Shown piece after piece: positions 36,481 to 48,500 of a stretch of 64,000 nucleotides of DNA; position 1 is the stretch's first letter; each line of letters starts with the position of its first letter. The notes below the pieces were generated by a model. It ran no database searches. It saw only the letters and a list, made by a program, of their open reading frames with translations, and was not told the origin of the DNA. A program made the translations under genes and the position numbers. Source of the stretch: Hippophae tibetana (lineage: Eukaryota; Streptophyta; Magnoliopsida; Rosales; Elaeagnaceae); contig CM072803.1 in the NCBI GenBank assembly GCA_037013495.1, forward strand, positions 58,293,627-58,357,626. Reading direction: 5' to 3'.

Positions 36481-37244
36481 GATTATATAAGCATATATCT
36501 TGAAATTCTTTCTTAATGAGTTTGATTTATGCATGAAAATAATTTTTATATATGATATCTTTATAATTTATACATTCGATTCCTTTCATGAGATCAATGT
36601 TAAAATAACACTTTGAGCCTTTATTCTTTATACATATGCGAACATATTAGTTCATTTCTATACATCAACTCTTTCGCATATAAAATAGTATGAGTGTTTG
36701 AACCCATAGGATTCAGTGTTTTGAGAGTATTGACTTGTGAGGAATAGAGTCGAAGCGAATTCGGATTCATGACACTGAAATTGGGTGAAATTAAATTGAT
36801 ACATTTTTGACATGAAATATGAAAATGAATTTCGACTAATTATTATAATAAATCATGATTGTTTAAAAAGATTAAAATAACTTATGCTTGAGATTTTAAT
36901 TATGATCTTAAAAGAGATTAAAAAGTATGAGACATTTTTGTGATATGTTGTTTTCTTTTATTCTTAAAAAATCATTTTTGATTTTGTTGTAATTTTAGTT
37001 TTTGAGTGGATTATTTTTATTGTTTCTTTTGATTTTTACATTTAGTTCAATGTTTGTGGGTATCATTACTGAAAACCCTCACGAGACTCAAACTCGTCCA
37101 CTTGGGCAACCTAGGGGTTTAAAAGGCTTGTTGCATAGGCTAAATGCAACCGTTTCAATCCACAAAAATGATTTAGGATAGTTTAATTTTTAGTTTTTAT
37201 CGCTTCTCTTGCTAAGGGACTAGCAAGAAGCTGGTTGGGGGTTG

Positions 37245-39372
37245 TGATGAGTGCTCAAAAAGCACTAAAATTACCATGATTTTATGCACATTAATTGATT
37301 AAAAATATATATATTTATATGTTTTATTATATATTTACATAAATTTGTCTTTTTCGGAATCACGGGTATTTTTATTATTTTTCAGTTATTTTCGCTTAAA
37401 AACGTAACTTAAAGACTCAAAGAAGAATACTGGAAGCAATACATCACAAATATATTAATAAATAAATGGGGAAAGATCAACAAATATGGAAAAATTGGAC
37501 AAAATGGATCGAAAAGGTCAAAAATGTCAAAAAGGAGAAAATCGCGCCGCCAAGCCCCGCGCGCGCCAGCACCCAGCCGCGCGCAGCACGCCCAGACCGT
37601 GCGCGCAGCACGCCCAGCACTCCCAAGCCCGCGCGCTCCCAGTCCCAGTTCCGCGTGTGCCCGCGCGCTCCCAGTCCCAGTTCCGCGTGTGCCCGCGCGC
37701 TCCCAGTCCCAGTTCCGCGTGTGCCCGCGCGCTCCCAGTCCCAGTTCCGCGTGTGCCCGCGCGCTCCCAGTCCCAATTCCGCATGTTCCCGCACGCGTCT
37801 CCTCTGCTCCCGCGCGCGCCTATGCACACCCCAGCTGCCCTCCATGCGCGCCGCTGCCATTTCGCCCCATTTTTGCGTGCATCCACCCCCATGACGCCAT
37901 ACTGACGTCATCAATGACCTCAGCAATTGCACTCCACGTTTTCACAATATTTTAACATTTTTTCACTCACTTTTTCTCTCTATCCTCACCTATAAATACC
38001 CCCCTTCTCTTCACTTCTAAACACACCTAAAAACCATTCTTCTCTTCTCTTTCTTTCTCTCATTTCCTAGTTTTTAAGCTTTTCTTAGTTTCGTTCTTAG
38101 TTTTTAAGCTTTTCTTAGTTTCTTTCTTAGTTTTTAGTTAAATTCTCATTCTCTTAGTTTTAGAGTTCTTTTCTTTTTGAGAAGAACTAGTTATGTTCTT
38201 ATAATTTATTAGCTTTTTGATTCAATAAATGGGAGTGCAAATTTCGCTTGGAGATTTTCCAGCTACTCGAATAGCATCGAAGTTCTGTAAGGATTTTATT
38301 TTCTTTGCAGTTACTTTTTATGCTTTATTCTTACATGTTATATTTAATTTTTCTGTGATTAAATTTAACTCTGCTGGCTATTTGTAAACATGATATAATA
38401 ATAACGTTGGTATGCTTGCGAAATATTAAATAGGTGAAAATTTCTAAAATGAATTGATTTTATTTTTATTCATGATTTTATATTAAAAATGTTAGAGAGA
38501 AATATATTATTTTTCATTACAAACTTAAATCTGAAAATTAGATTTTAAGGTTTAGTTATCCAGTCTAATTTAGAGTAGTGCTCTTTTATTTGTTGGTACA
38601 ATCGCCCAGTAGTTAGAGTGAAACTCTATTTCAAAAGTTTTTATAAGAATTATTATGTGAAAATGTATTGACAACATGTTTTCAGTAGTGGGTTTAAAAC
38701 TTGAAAGTTAGTACTCAGATAATTAAATTCTTATGTTTAATTTGGACACCTTGAATAAAGTTTAAATTGTCTAACCCCACCAAAGGTGGAATTTAAATGG
38801 TTCATTTTCAATCTCTTAGAAAAAAGAATTAATTTAATTAACCAAATTAGTTATCAACCCCACCCATAGGTGTTAATTGATTTGTTTAGTTAACAAATAA
38901 TATCTAACCCCCACCAAAGGTGGTATTCATATAAAAAAGAGAGAGTTAATAAAATATCAATTTATATCTTTAATAACCTAGATAATATGAGCAAGCATAA
39001 TTAATTTAGTTATTATATTCATAAATACTCCACTATTATAAATGATAAAATTTGCATAAATATTTATTGAATCTGTATCTATGTTTATTTTTATGTTATT
39101 AGATTATATTTATTGAATCTGTATCTATGTTTATTTTTATGTTATTAGATTAGAAACACAAAAACCAAACTATCGTGATAGGATGTTTAGGATTTAATTT
39201 CGTTTTTAAAAGTTTGAATAATAAATTAAAAACCACATACATTCCTTCCTTAGATCGACTTTGGGAGTATACTTATCATTTTTTACGAAATGATTCGTGC
39301 ACTTGCGAGAATTTTATAAATATAAAAATCAAAGTATTGGCAAGAATCGGCGATCCCGGTTTTCGCTCATCA
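37245..39372 (+). repeat. Athila LTR III (longest copy, 2128 bp)
   Basis: Same start, end and TATA context (TATAAATA, 37,991-37,998) as LTR I. The extra length lies partly in a GC-rich upstream part carrying five 32-bp repeats, and partly in repeated short blocks near 38,080-38,130 and 39,090-39,150. Confidence 0.88.
37631..37790 (+). repeat. minisatellite, 5 x 32 bp, GC-rich
   Basis: Unit starts GCGCGCTCCCAGTCCCAGTT at 37,631, 37,663, 37,695, 37,727 and 37,759; the first four are identical or nearly so and the fifth has drifted. It lies in the U3 part of LTR III, upstream of the TATA box. LTR I and LTR II have GC-rich DNA at the same place but not this repeat. Confidence 0.95.
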
Positions 39373-39922
39373 GTAGGAAAATTAAATTTTCATTGTTGAG
39401 CAAATTAATTTTCAAGTGAAATAAATTAAATTAAACTCTCAAATTTATTAGTTTTATTCTTAAATTTAATTTTGGTTCTTTTGGATATGAGTGCATCTAA
39501 AGCATTAATTTGTTTTTAAGATTACAACAAATGTGATGGATGACATTGTTATGTTGATTTTGAGATGAACATCTTGGAAGTTATTTTCTGATGTGAATTT
39601 AGTTGGGTCAAACTTGAAAGAGTGACATATAGATATTAGTGTTATTAAGCACATATGCTTAGATAATGAGTTATTTACTTCCTTCAAACCATTTAAGATT
39701 TGGAAGAAGTTGTGAATGAGTAACTCTGCAACCTTTATGGTTAAGGGTAAGCAAAGTAATCCTACATATGACCTCTAAAAAATATATGATCTCAACAACG
39801 TATTGTACATGCTTGAGATCTAGAAGAACTTTGAGAATTTGTTGCTCGAGAAACATGGATTCTAGATGAATGTTGAGTCTAATAAGGTTATATGGACCAA
39901 AAGTGAAATGTTAGTTAAAAGT
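39373..39922 (+). pseudogene. copia GAG-pre-integrase remnant in reversed sense inside copia A
   Basis: Runs parallel to copia B 41,305-41,890 on the plus strand: shared words include ATTTAATTTTGGTTCTTT, TGTGATGGAT, AACGTATTGTA and GAGTCTAATAAGGTTA. The sense resembles the Tork-type 'NNVLYMLEI' and 'ESNKVIWTKS' stretch. Its direction conflicts with the flanking minus-strand LTRs. Confidence 0.65.
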
Positions 39923-40538
39923 TGTAGGAAATATAGTAAGGACAAAAAAATTAAAAATATATATTATATCGTTCTATATCAAAATTGCATAAATATAAAT
40001 ATATATAAATTGTAAATACAAAATTTAAATGACATCAAATATAAATTGAGTAAATGAATGATCGAGGCATTTGTGCCATATAGCATCCTTAAGATAATTG
40101 TTTCGCTCACCGTAGATGTTTGATAATTCTTAAAAATATATCCTACGATATAATGATCAATTGGCAGCAAATAGACATGACTATTTTTTGCTTCAAAGAA
40201 CTTTCATATGTCTAAATTTTATGTAAAAGAATTTAACTCTAGATGAAAATATAAAAATGCTCTATGTTTTTACTTTCTTTATTTTCCTTCTCTATTTCTT
40301 TCTTCCTTTTCCTCCTCTAGAATAGAATCACAAGTCATCTATTTATACATGAAGATTAAAGCAAAAATGAGAAAAACTCCATTACAAAGAAATATCAGAA
40401 TGGTGCAAAACGGTTTTGAATATTAATTCACAAATTAAAGAAAAGAAAGAAACGGTTTGTAAATTTAATTTTAATTAACATTACCGTTTCCCTCAATTTG
40501 AGAAATAAAACCTTTTTCTTCATTCAAAAACTCCAACA
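39923..40538 (-). repeat. copia A LTR (5' LTR on the minus strand)
   Basis: TGTAGGAAATATAG to ACTCCAACA on the plus strand, followed by GGTGG. 616 bp against 556 bp for its partner. Confidence 0.8.
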
Positions 40539-40543
40539 GGTGG

Positions 40544-41300
40544 AAAATTTATTTCTAACTAACTCATAACATATATGTTATAAGTGTCACCTTTTTTGGC
40601 TTTTAAGTTTGTTGGAAAGTAAAAAAAAAAAAAATTATGGAATTGAAGTTGTACATAGCTGTTATTATATTAAGAGATATAGTATTTGCAATTCACAAAT
40701 GTGAAATGACAATTGCAAGTTATTTTATGGTTGCAATAAAAGTAGATTTGGATATTGAGATATCAAAAAATTTCAAGAAATTTGTTTTAAAAGGAATTCG
40801 TATTTACAAATTGGAAATTTCAAAGGAATTCGTATTTTACAAATTGGGGTTTCATAATTAACAAAATATTGTAATTGAAAAAGAAAAAATATGAATTCAT
40901 AATTACCAAATTTCATAATTGACAGGTTACTTAGATTTCATGTTATGGAATAAGTAAATTTGTATGTGTTAAATAGTGGAATTTCACTTTTGAAAACATT
41001 GTTTGATTTTGAGTTTCAAAATAAGTAAATTTTATATTTTTGAAAATTGGTGTATTTTTGTTTTCCCTAAATATGATTATTTTGTATTTAAAAAATAGAG
41101 AATTTTGTATTTGTTAATTTTGTAGTTTACGAATAATTAGATTTTGTACTTATGAAATATTTGGCTATCATAATAGCAAAAATGGTTAATTTTGTCACAA
41201 AATAAGTAAATATTTTATTTGAAAAACAGAGAATTTTTTTATTCACTTATTTTGAAATACTTATTTTGTAATAAATGTATTATTGGGTTTCGTAATATTG
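40544..41300. other. very AT-rich DNA with degenerate short repeats
   Basis: Two copies of AAAGGAATTCGTATTT about 34 bp apart (near 40,790-40,850), then many variants of AATAAGTAAATTTTGTATTT and AGAGAATTTTGTATTT to 41,270. No coding sense. It may be an expanded non-coding part of copia B or older DNA. Confidence 0.45.
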
Positions 41301-44300
41301 AAATATGAAGAAAATTAAATTTTTGGTATTGAGAAAATTCATTTTCAAGTTGAATTAATTAATTTTGGATTAATTGTATTAAATTAAAATCTTAGAATTA
41401 TTTTTGTATTCCAAAATTTAATTTTGGTTCTTTGTAGATATTATTACATCTAAAAGAATTAATTTATTTTTAAGATGACAACGAATGTGATGGATAACAT
41501 TATTATGTTGGTTCTGATATGAACATGTTGACAATTGTTTTTTGTTGTGAATTTAGTTGGCTCTAACTAGAAAGAGTGATAAATCGACATTAGTATTGAC
41601 ATGTATGCTCAGATAATGAATTATTCACTTTTTTTTAAAACCATTTGAGAATTCGAAAAAGTTGTGAATGAGGAACTTTGTAACCTATATGATTAAGGGT
41701 AAGGAAAAGTGATCCTAATGATGACATATGGAAAAGAGATTACTCTAAATAACGTATTGTATATGCTAGAGATCCAGAAGAATTTTGAGAGGTTCATTAC
41801 TTGAAAAACACATACTCTAGATAGATGTTGAGTCTAATAAGGTTACATTGATTGAGAATGGAACAATTGAATTAAAAGGCCATATGATTGAGGGGCTATC
41901 CAAGCTTATTGTAATGACCATTAAGCTAAAGATTAATTACATTATTAATTAGTCTATTTATTTATTTGTCTTCCAAATTGTAGCATGAAAGATTAAGGTC
42001 ACTTGTGCTGGTTAAATAACATAAATTATATAGCCTTTTTACAAATTGGTTCCAAACATAAGTATGAGACTTGTGTAGAGATGAAATGATTATGTAATCT
42101 TTTCCATAGATTGAGAGGAACATGAATCCCTTTGATTTGATCCATAGTACATGTTCTATGGGACTTGAAATTTGTTTGAACAAAATGTGACAATAAGTAT
42201 TTCATTACTTTTGTCAGTGATAACATGAAATATTGCTATGTATATTTGCATAAAAGCAAAAATGAAGCTATAGAGAAAATTTATTCTTTTTAAAGTTGAA
42301 GTTAAGAATCAATTCAACAAGAAAATCAAGGTATTGTGAAATGATCATGGTGGTGACTATAAACACTATTTGTTGAACTCCATGCATATTATGGAATCAT
42401 ACATGAAATCACAACGTTGTTACTGAATGGTAAAAATTATACCTTAATAGATAGAATAAATGTAATATTACTAAGTTTTGGGTTACCTCAAAACTTGTGG
42501 GAGAAGTCATCTTGTTGTTTAATTATCTTTTAAATAAGGCATACTGAAAGAAGACACATAAAAGTCCATATGAGTTATGTAAACGAATGGTGGATTTCTA
42601 CGAATACTTACGAGTGTAGAGGTATCTTACAAAAGTGATTGTATTTATAACCAAGAAAGTGAAGATAGGTCTGGAAAGAATAGATTTCTTTTTATTGGAT
42701 ATGCACATCATATTAGTATTTATCAATTTTTGGTGCATGTGTCAAAAATTGCACGAGATCTTGAGAATTGAATCAAGAAATTAATTGTTCTATGAACATG
42801 TATTTGCTTGTCAGTCCAAAAGAGAATCAAGTTCATTTCATTTAAATGAATTTGTGAGACTATGAATGAATATAGTGACAACTAAGATGGTTATGTCAAA
42901 GACACCAAAGATGATTATATAATCTTGGGTTTTTACATTGATGACATGCTCATTGTGAATAGTAATGATCAAATCCACTAAGAATATGTTGAATTCAAGG
43001 TTTGACATGAAAGACATGAGACATGTTGATGTAATTCTGAGAATTAAGATATCAAGGATATCAAGCTAAGTCAATGTTATATAGATAAGATACCTAAGAA
43101 ATTAAACAATGGTGATTCTAGAATTTTTTGAACATTAGTAAATATAAATCTACACTTATTTTTGAATAGAGGTAAGAGTGTATATCAAATGAAATATTCT
43201 AGAGTGATAAGATGTCTTATATATTTGATACATTGTACAAGATAGGATATAGCTTACACTATAAGGAAACTAAGTAGATATACTAGTAATCTAAGACCCA
43301 ATCACTAAAGAGGTATTACAATACTACTTAGATACTTAAGATATACACATAGCTATAAACTATAGTTCACATGATATCTAGCTGTATTAAAAGAACACTG
43401 TGATGCAAACTATATATCTAACATAAAAGACTCAAAGTCTATAAGTAGATGTGTGTTCGCATTGGGTGATATAGTTGTTTCATAGAAGTCCTTTAAAATA
43501 GATGTGCATTGCAACATCCATGATGGAATATGAATTTATTACTTTTTATAAATGTGACAAAGAACTAAATGGTTACATAATTTCTTAGAGGATATTCCAA
43601 AGTGGTCAAAGCTTGGCCTACAATTTGTATCAATTTTGATAGTTAGTTTGCTATTGGCAAAGCACAGATGTAAGTCTCAACATATATATCATAGATAAAA
43701 TACCATTATATAACTACTCTCAACTAGAGTTATCTCTATTGACTATGTAAAGTCAAAGGATAGCATAATGGATCCACTAACTAAAAGATTAAATCGATAG
43801 TTAGTTGATAAGTCATCCAGAAGAATGTGACAGAAGACTATGAAGGAATAAGGATTTACAAAGGAAAGACGAGCTAATTGACTAAAGATCCCAAGATCTA
43901 GGTTCAAAGGGACAACTTAGTTTTAAATACATAGTGAAATCATTGTGAGGGTTTACCCTTAAGTCCATTCCTATGATGAAAATAGTGATACCCATACGAT
44001 ACAAGTTAAGCTAAGCCTTTTAATAATTCTTACGAAGAAAATATCAGGTAGGGTATTTTGCGCTACTCTTTATGGATTACTCTTATAGATCAAAGATCAC
44101 CTATGTGAGAAAGAAAGAGGCTATTATGAAAGAGAATTGTGTAGGGTTCAATTCTTTAGAAACTCTCACATAACCAAGCATATATTCATCGCAAAAAGGA
44201 ACATAATAGTGAGAACTAAATTGTGTCAAGAAACACACATGTATGAGGTATGTCATCACTTAGATAAATGGAAGAACATGTTAAGGACATCACATCTACT

Positions 44301-45007
44301 GATCAACCAGTAAGGTAAATATATATACTCTCACAAGGGAAGGTTCAAAGGGTAACACCTACCTATCATATTTAGGTTTCGAATTGTTGATCTCTATCTC
44401 CATGTCAAAATTGATTTGAGTCATTTTTTTCAATTTCGTGAATTTTCATTCCTATGGAGAATTGTTGGAAAATGAATGAAAAAAATAGTTCACAACATTT
44501 AAAACATTTTTCCAATTGAAAACCATTTAATGTCTTTTAAAGCTAAGTAAATGTTTTTTCTCCAAAAACTTTTGCTTGCTTTATTTTTTAATTGAGTTTT
44601 GGTTTTTCCTTATATAAGAATAGAAAGCACACTTTAAGAAAAAGAAAAAGAAAGAAAAAACATAGAAAAATTTTATACTCTCATCAAGAGTTAGGTTCCT
44701 TCATATAGAGTTTATGCACAAGAAAAATTCATTGGAACAACAAATAGTGGTCTATATTTGATGTCAGTTAATCGTTGTAACTTGAGAGATATTTTCCAAG
44801 ATTTTCAAACACCCATGGTAGGTAGAAAAAATTATTTTAAGGATACTATGTGGCACACAGGACTCGATCATTTCTTTACTCAATTTTTATTTTCTATCAT
44901 TTAAATTTTGTATTGAGAATTCATATACATTTATATTTATACAATTTTGATTTATCACGATACAATATTTATTCTTAATTTTTTTGTGCTTGTTATATTG
45001 CCTATCA
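41301..45007 (+). mobile_element. copia element B (Tork-type), broken, 5' end missing
   Basis: Plus-strand copia: GAG-pre-integrase near 41,400-41,890, integrase near 41,960-42,560, RT near 42,780-43,300 ('ILGFYIDDMLIVNS'), RNase H near 43,380-43,840, non-coding tail, and 3' LTR 44,463-45,007. It is the family to which copia A belongs. No 5' LTR or gag start was found. Dozens of breaks; old. Confidence 0.82.
44463..45007 (+). repeat. 3' LTR of copia B
   Basis: Starts TGTTGGAAAATGAATG after a TATGGAGAAT purine-type tract and ends near GCCTATCA. Its middle (ATACTCTCATCAAGAGTTAG, GTTCCTTCATATAGAG) is the reverse complement of the copia A LTRs. A TATATAAG box lies near 44,612. Confidence 0.78.
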
Positions 45008-45057
45008 TTTTCTATTAATATTAATGATGAAAATTTAAACCAATTATTAAGTTCACG

Positions 45058-46250
45058 ATATAAGTTTGAACACAGAGATTTAATGAAATAAAGAAATCAT
45101 CCATTTTCTGTACACTATATAATAGTATATTTATGAACAAACATTCATAATACTTCAATATATAGACAAAATGAGTTTAAATAAATAAATAAAAAATTCA
45201 AAAAATTGGACAAATAATAAAATGAGAAATATAAATAGACTTTGAAGTACCTCAAGAATAGAATTTAGATGTTAAAGAAAAACTTCTTATATGAAGAAGA
45301 AAAATTGATGCATCAAGAATTAAGTTTATAAACTCTCAAGAAGAAACCAAAAAAAAAAAAGAACGTAGTATAACTAAAACAATAAATAAAAGATTTAGTC
45401 AATTAAGAATCATAGGAAAAAGAGAGTAATATCACTTTTCTCATAATACTGTTAAGAAACAAACAATAAGATATAGAATTAGAAACTAATGGAAGCATAA
45501 CAAGCATATTAAGAAATCAAATAATGAAAGATTTAATTCTTTTAGCATAATAAATAAATATAGCACAATAGTCAAACATCAAGTCCTTACAAGACATAGA
45601 AACACAAAAGAACTTATTAAAGAATTAAGTGAATATGGTTGTACTAAGAAATTACAACTAGACATATATAAAACAATTTACTAAATTAAGAAAGGATGTT
45701 AATAACATATCTAAAAATAATAAAATTACGGGTTACAAGTTTGATCCATTTTTTGGATTAAAATAAGACCCCAATAGGAGATCAGATGTATTAATTCCTA
45801 GGAATGACAAAGTAATTAATGAAGAAAAACCAAAGACAAAGAAGTTATAATTATAGTTTAATAGAATATAGAAAAGAATTGTATGAGAAATTTATGAAAT
45901 CTAAAAATAATGATATAGAAAAATTAGTTAGCCTATTAACTTTAATAGATGAAGAACTAGGAAAATATTATGAGGAAAAACTTTCAACAAGTAATGAGAA
46001 AGATGATATGACAATAGTCGGTAAAATTGATTTCTAACTAGAAAATGTAATCCCAAAAAATATATGAAACCTATTATACTACCAATCTCTCATAGAGAAG
46101 GAACATCTAACCCACGTAGGGAAACATACATAGGAAAAGGCTAGAAGAACATGATTTTTATGCACAAAAAATTTAAGGATGTGATTAGAAAAATTAAATA
46201 AGGATTAATAACACAAGATAAAATAATACAAGAACATGACAATGTTGGAT
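45058..46250 (+). mobile_element. endogenous caulimovirid piece, copy 2b (movement protein to coat region)
   Basis: Runs parallel to copy 1 from about 24,235 to about 25,300: 'FKKLGQIIK', then 'EYRKELYEKFMKSKNNDIEK' near 45,865 (copy 1 'EYKKELEIKFMNLENRD') and 'EKDDMTIVGKIDF' near 46,000 (copy 1 'DDMTIISEIDSE'). It begins about 230 nucleotides beyond the point where the 31,885-32,371 piece stops. Fossil, broken. Confidence 0.75.
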
Positions 46251-48500
46251 AAACTTTAGATAATTATAAACATGAGTAGAGACCTAGAACAATAGTTGTA
46301 TAAATAGAACTCTATAAAATTAATTTGGTTAAATAACAAAAATACACCAAATATTCACATGAGAACTATTAAAAGATTAACCTATAGAATCAAGGAAGTT
46401 TAAAGAGAACAATCATGTATAAATAAGGGGTAATATTTGAGCTTATCTTATGAAAGATCAATAAGGAAGAGGTAAGTAGGTTCTTAGTATTTAAGTAAGT
46501 TCAAGGTCTCATGATGAAAATGATATGAATGAAAATCAAATCAATGAGTCTAAAAAATGAAATGAAAAATCAAAGAAAGGCTCATTATGAGAATCTATGT
46601 TTGATTCTCTAATGATCTCAAACATGTTCATATCATAATTATTTGGTTTGATTATTGATCTTTAAAGAGACCATCTTTAGTGAACTTGTGCTTAAACTAA
46701 TTGTTCTAGGATACACACTTGCACTTGTATTTATATATTAATCTTTCAAGTAACAGTGGTGCAAGTTCGATTAACTCATGGGTCTCAAGTTTTTCGGAAT
46801 GTTATTCCAAATCCAAATGCTTATCTTATAGAGTGTGATCAAAGCAGCGGCTTGTAAGTAGGTTACTTAGGGATATTACTTGGGTGTGTAGTTTGAGTCA
46901 TAGCCTTGTAACTAGATACTTAATTTTCATAGTAGATAGTTAGGTGGTTCGGGGGACCGATGATTTTCCTCTTATGTCATTGGTGTGGTCTAAATTGTTT
47001 CTACCTAAAAATATGTTGTGTTGATATTTTTATTTTCGTATTAATTTATGTATGTGATTGATTATTTGTCCACTTATGAATTTTTAATTTGCCATACTTC
47101 TGTTGACTAGATATTTAGATCCATAACTAAATGAAATTTCAATTCTTTATTAAAAGGAGAATCCAAATTAACTCAAATTTTGATTAAGTATCAATTTATT
47201 GTATTTTGTTTTTTCTCTTGGAGGTGTTATTCATTATTTCTAGAATATACTCATCACCAAGCATATTACTTTCTCTCTTCATCTCTCATTAGGTATTTTT
47301 TTTTCAAAAAAATTGCATTAATTTTAAATTTTATTAACTTAAAATACCATATCATCACATGCTTGTCACTTCGAATGTATGAAATTACTCCTAACATAAG
47401 CCTCCAGACTTTCAAGCCTCTGGGTGATGAGGTTTGAATCCAATTTCTGTCGATACCTAAGTTCAATACCCCTTCCAATCACACTAGCGGCACTAGGCTC
47501 ACTCTTCTGTGATTTTTTTCCTACGTGGGTGAAGGACTTCAAGCCATGTCTAGCTATTCAAAATATGCACGACATCATCCAAATGTTAGTGATTCTTTTG
47601 GATTTCCAATGGGTCTTTCAATTAAGAAATTATGTCAAAGTTAGCATTTTTATTGTGGAAGTCAACTCTTCCTTTTTTGGAGCGAAATTCAAAATTTGAA
47701 ATTCAAGTTCTAAGTTTGATGCCCTTAAGCTTGGCCAAGCAATCGTGCCCATCGAATATGGCCCTCAATTAATGAATGAGATTATTTCTCCACCTCTCTA
47801 TACACAAGCACCCATTCTCTTAAACTCTATAATTTATAATATTTTCTTGGAGCTCACACCTTGAGAGGAAAAAAGGGAGTGAAGGAAAGTCGGAGAAATA
47901 ATATAATTCAAGGTAACTTCTTTATTTATTTTTCTTCATTTAGGTTGCATGTGGTGTAGAATAATTATTTTTCATCATTTGAACACTTTACACCTCAAAA
48001 CACTTATACCATACTTTCTTGTGTAGGAAGTGATGGATATCGAATTTATGTATATCCAAGATCACGTCTGGTCACCGTGGATGTGTACCGAGGATGACAA
48101 GTGGGTAGTGTATATTGATGGTCAAATAGAGGTCAAATGGAGGCATGGTCGATGGGGCCTTAGCTGGTGGAACCCTGGTCATCTTATCTTTGGTCGGCAC
48201 CTATTTGGTGGTGTCTTGGTTAATGAACCTTTAACTGGTAATGTTCTGGACAGTGATCTTCTAGTTAAAAACCCTCTAGCTAAAAATCTTTTTTTATGCT
48301 TCCCTAGCTAGCGGTTCTCTGTTCGGTGGTAGTTGAGAGTGGGTTATATAGAGTGATGGCTCTAGGATATACTGACATCACGGTTCCTCCTGTGCTATTT
48401 GTGGGGCGTCATTTGAGCACCCGTTTGGTGTAAGTTATGTCTTTGAGTGATGAAGACTTCAGTTCTATTCCAATAGGCATTCTTATGTGCCAGTCGGGTA
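46251..48500. other. unassigned DNA with a tryptophan-rich open frame
   Basis: No family recognised. The only open frame of note is 48,030-48,311 (+), 93 codons, tryptophan-rich ('WSPWMCTEDDKWVVYIDG', 'KWRHGRWGLSWWNPGHL'). I do not recognise it and saw no clear splice signals. It may belong to the 5' part of the Tat-like element that follows. Confidence 0.35.

Larger units (their letters stand above)
36483..39372 (+). mobile_element. Athila piece III: 3' non-coding region plus full 3' LTR
   Basis: 36,483-37,244 matches the pre-LTR region of element I (about 22,460-23,211), including the closing GGTTGGGGGTTG purine tract. The LTR runs 37,245 (TGATGAGTGCTCAAAAAG) to 39,372 (CGCTCATCA), 2128 bp. 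No gag or pol accompanies it, so only the 3' end of an element is present. No target duplication can be shown. Confidence 0.88.
33588..40538 (-). mobile_element. copia element A (Tork-type), broken, with nested Athila piece
   Basis: LTRs at 33588-34143 and 39923-40538 share TGTAGG...CCAACA ends and the same (minus) orientation, and a perfect 5-bp duplication GGTGG flanks them (33583-33587, 40539-40543). Between them 34,144-36,480 is the minus-strand RT to integrase part, matching copia B 42,000-44,450 reversed. Then comes Athila piece III (36,483-39,372). A GAG-pre-integrase stretch at 39,373-39,922 reads in the opposite sense to the LTRs. The two LTRs are about 75-80% identical by eye, so the insertion is old. 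Dozens of breaks. Confidence 0.75.

Noticed and set aside
37631-37790. Regular repeats considered as a CRISPR array
   Set aside because: Units are contiguous without unique spacers, and the sequence is plant nuclear. A minisatellite.
37466-37955. Several long overlapping open frames on both strands, Pro/Arg/Ala-rich
   Set aside because: They are produced by the GC-rich 32-bp minisatellite in an Athila LTR. Because 32 is not a multiple of three, each frame cycles through the same peptide words. Not genes.
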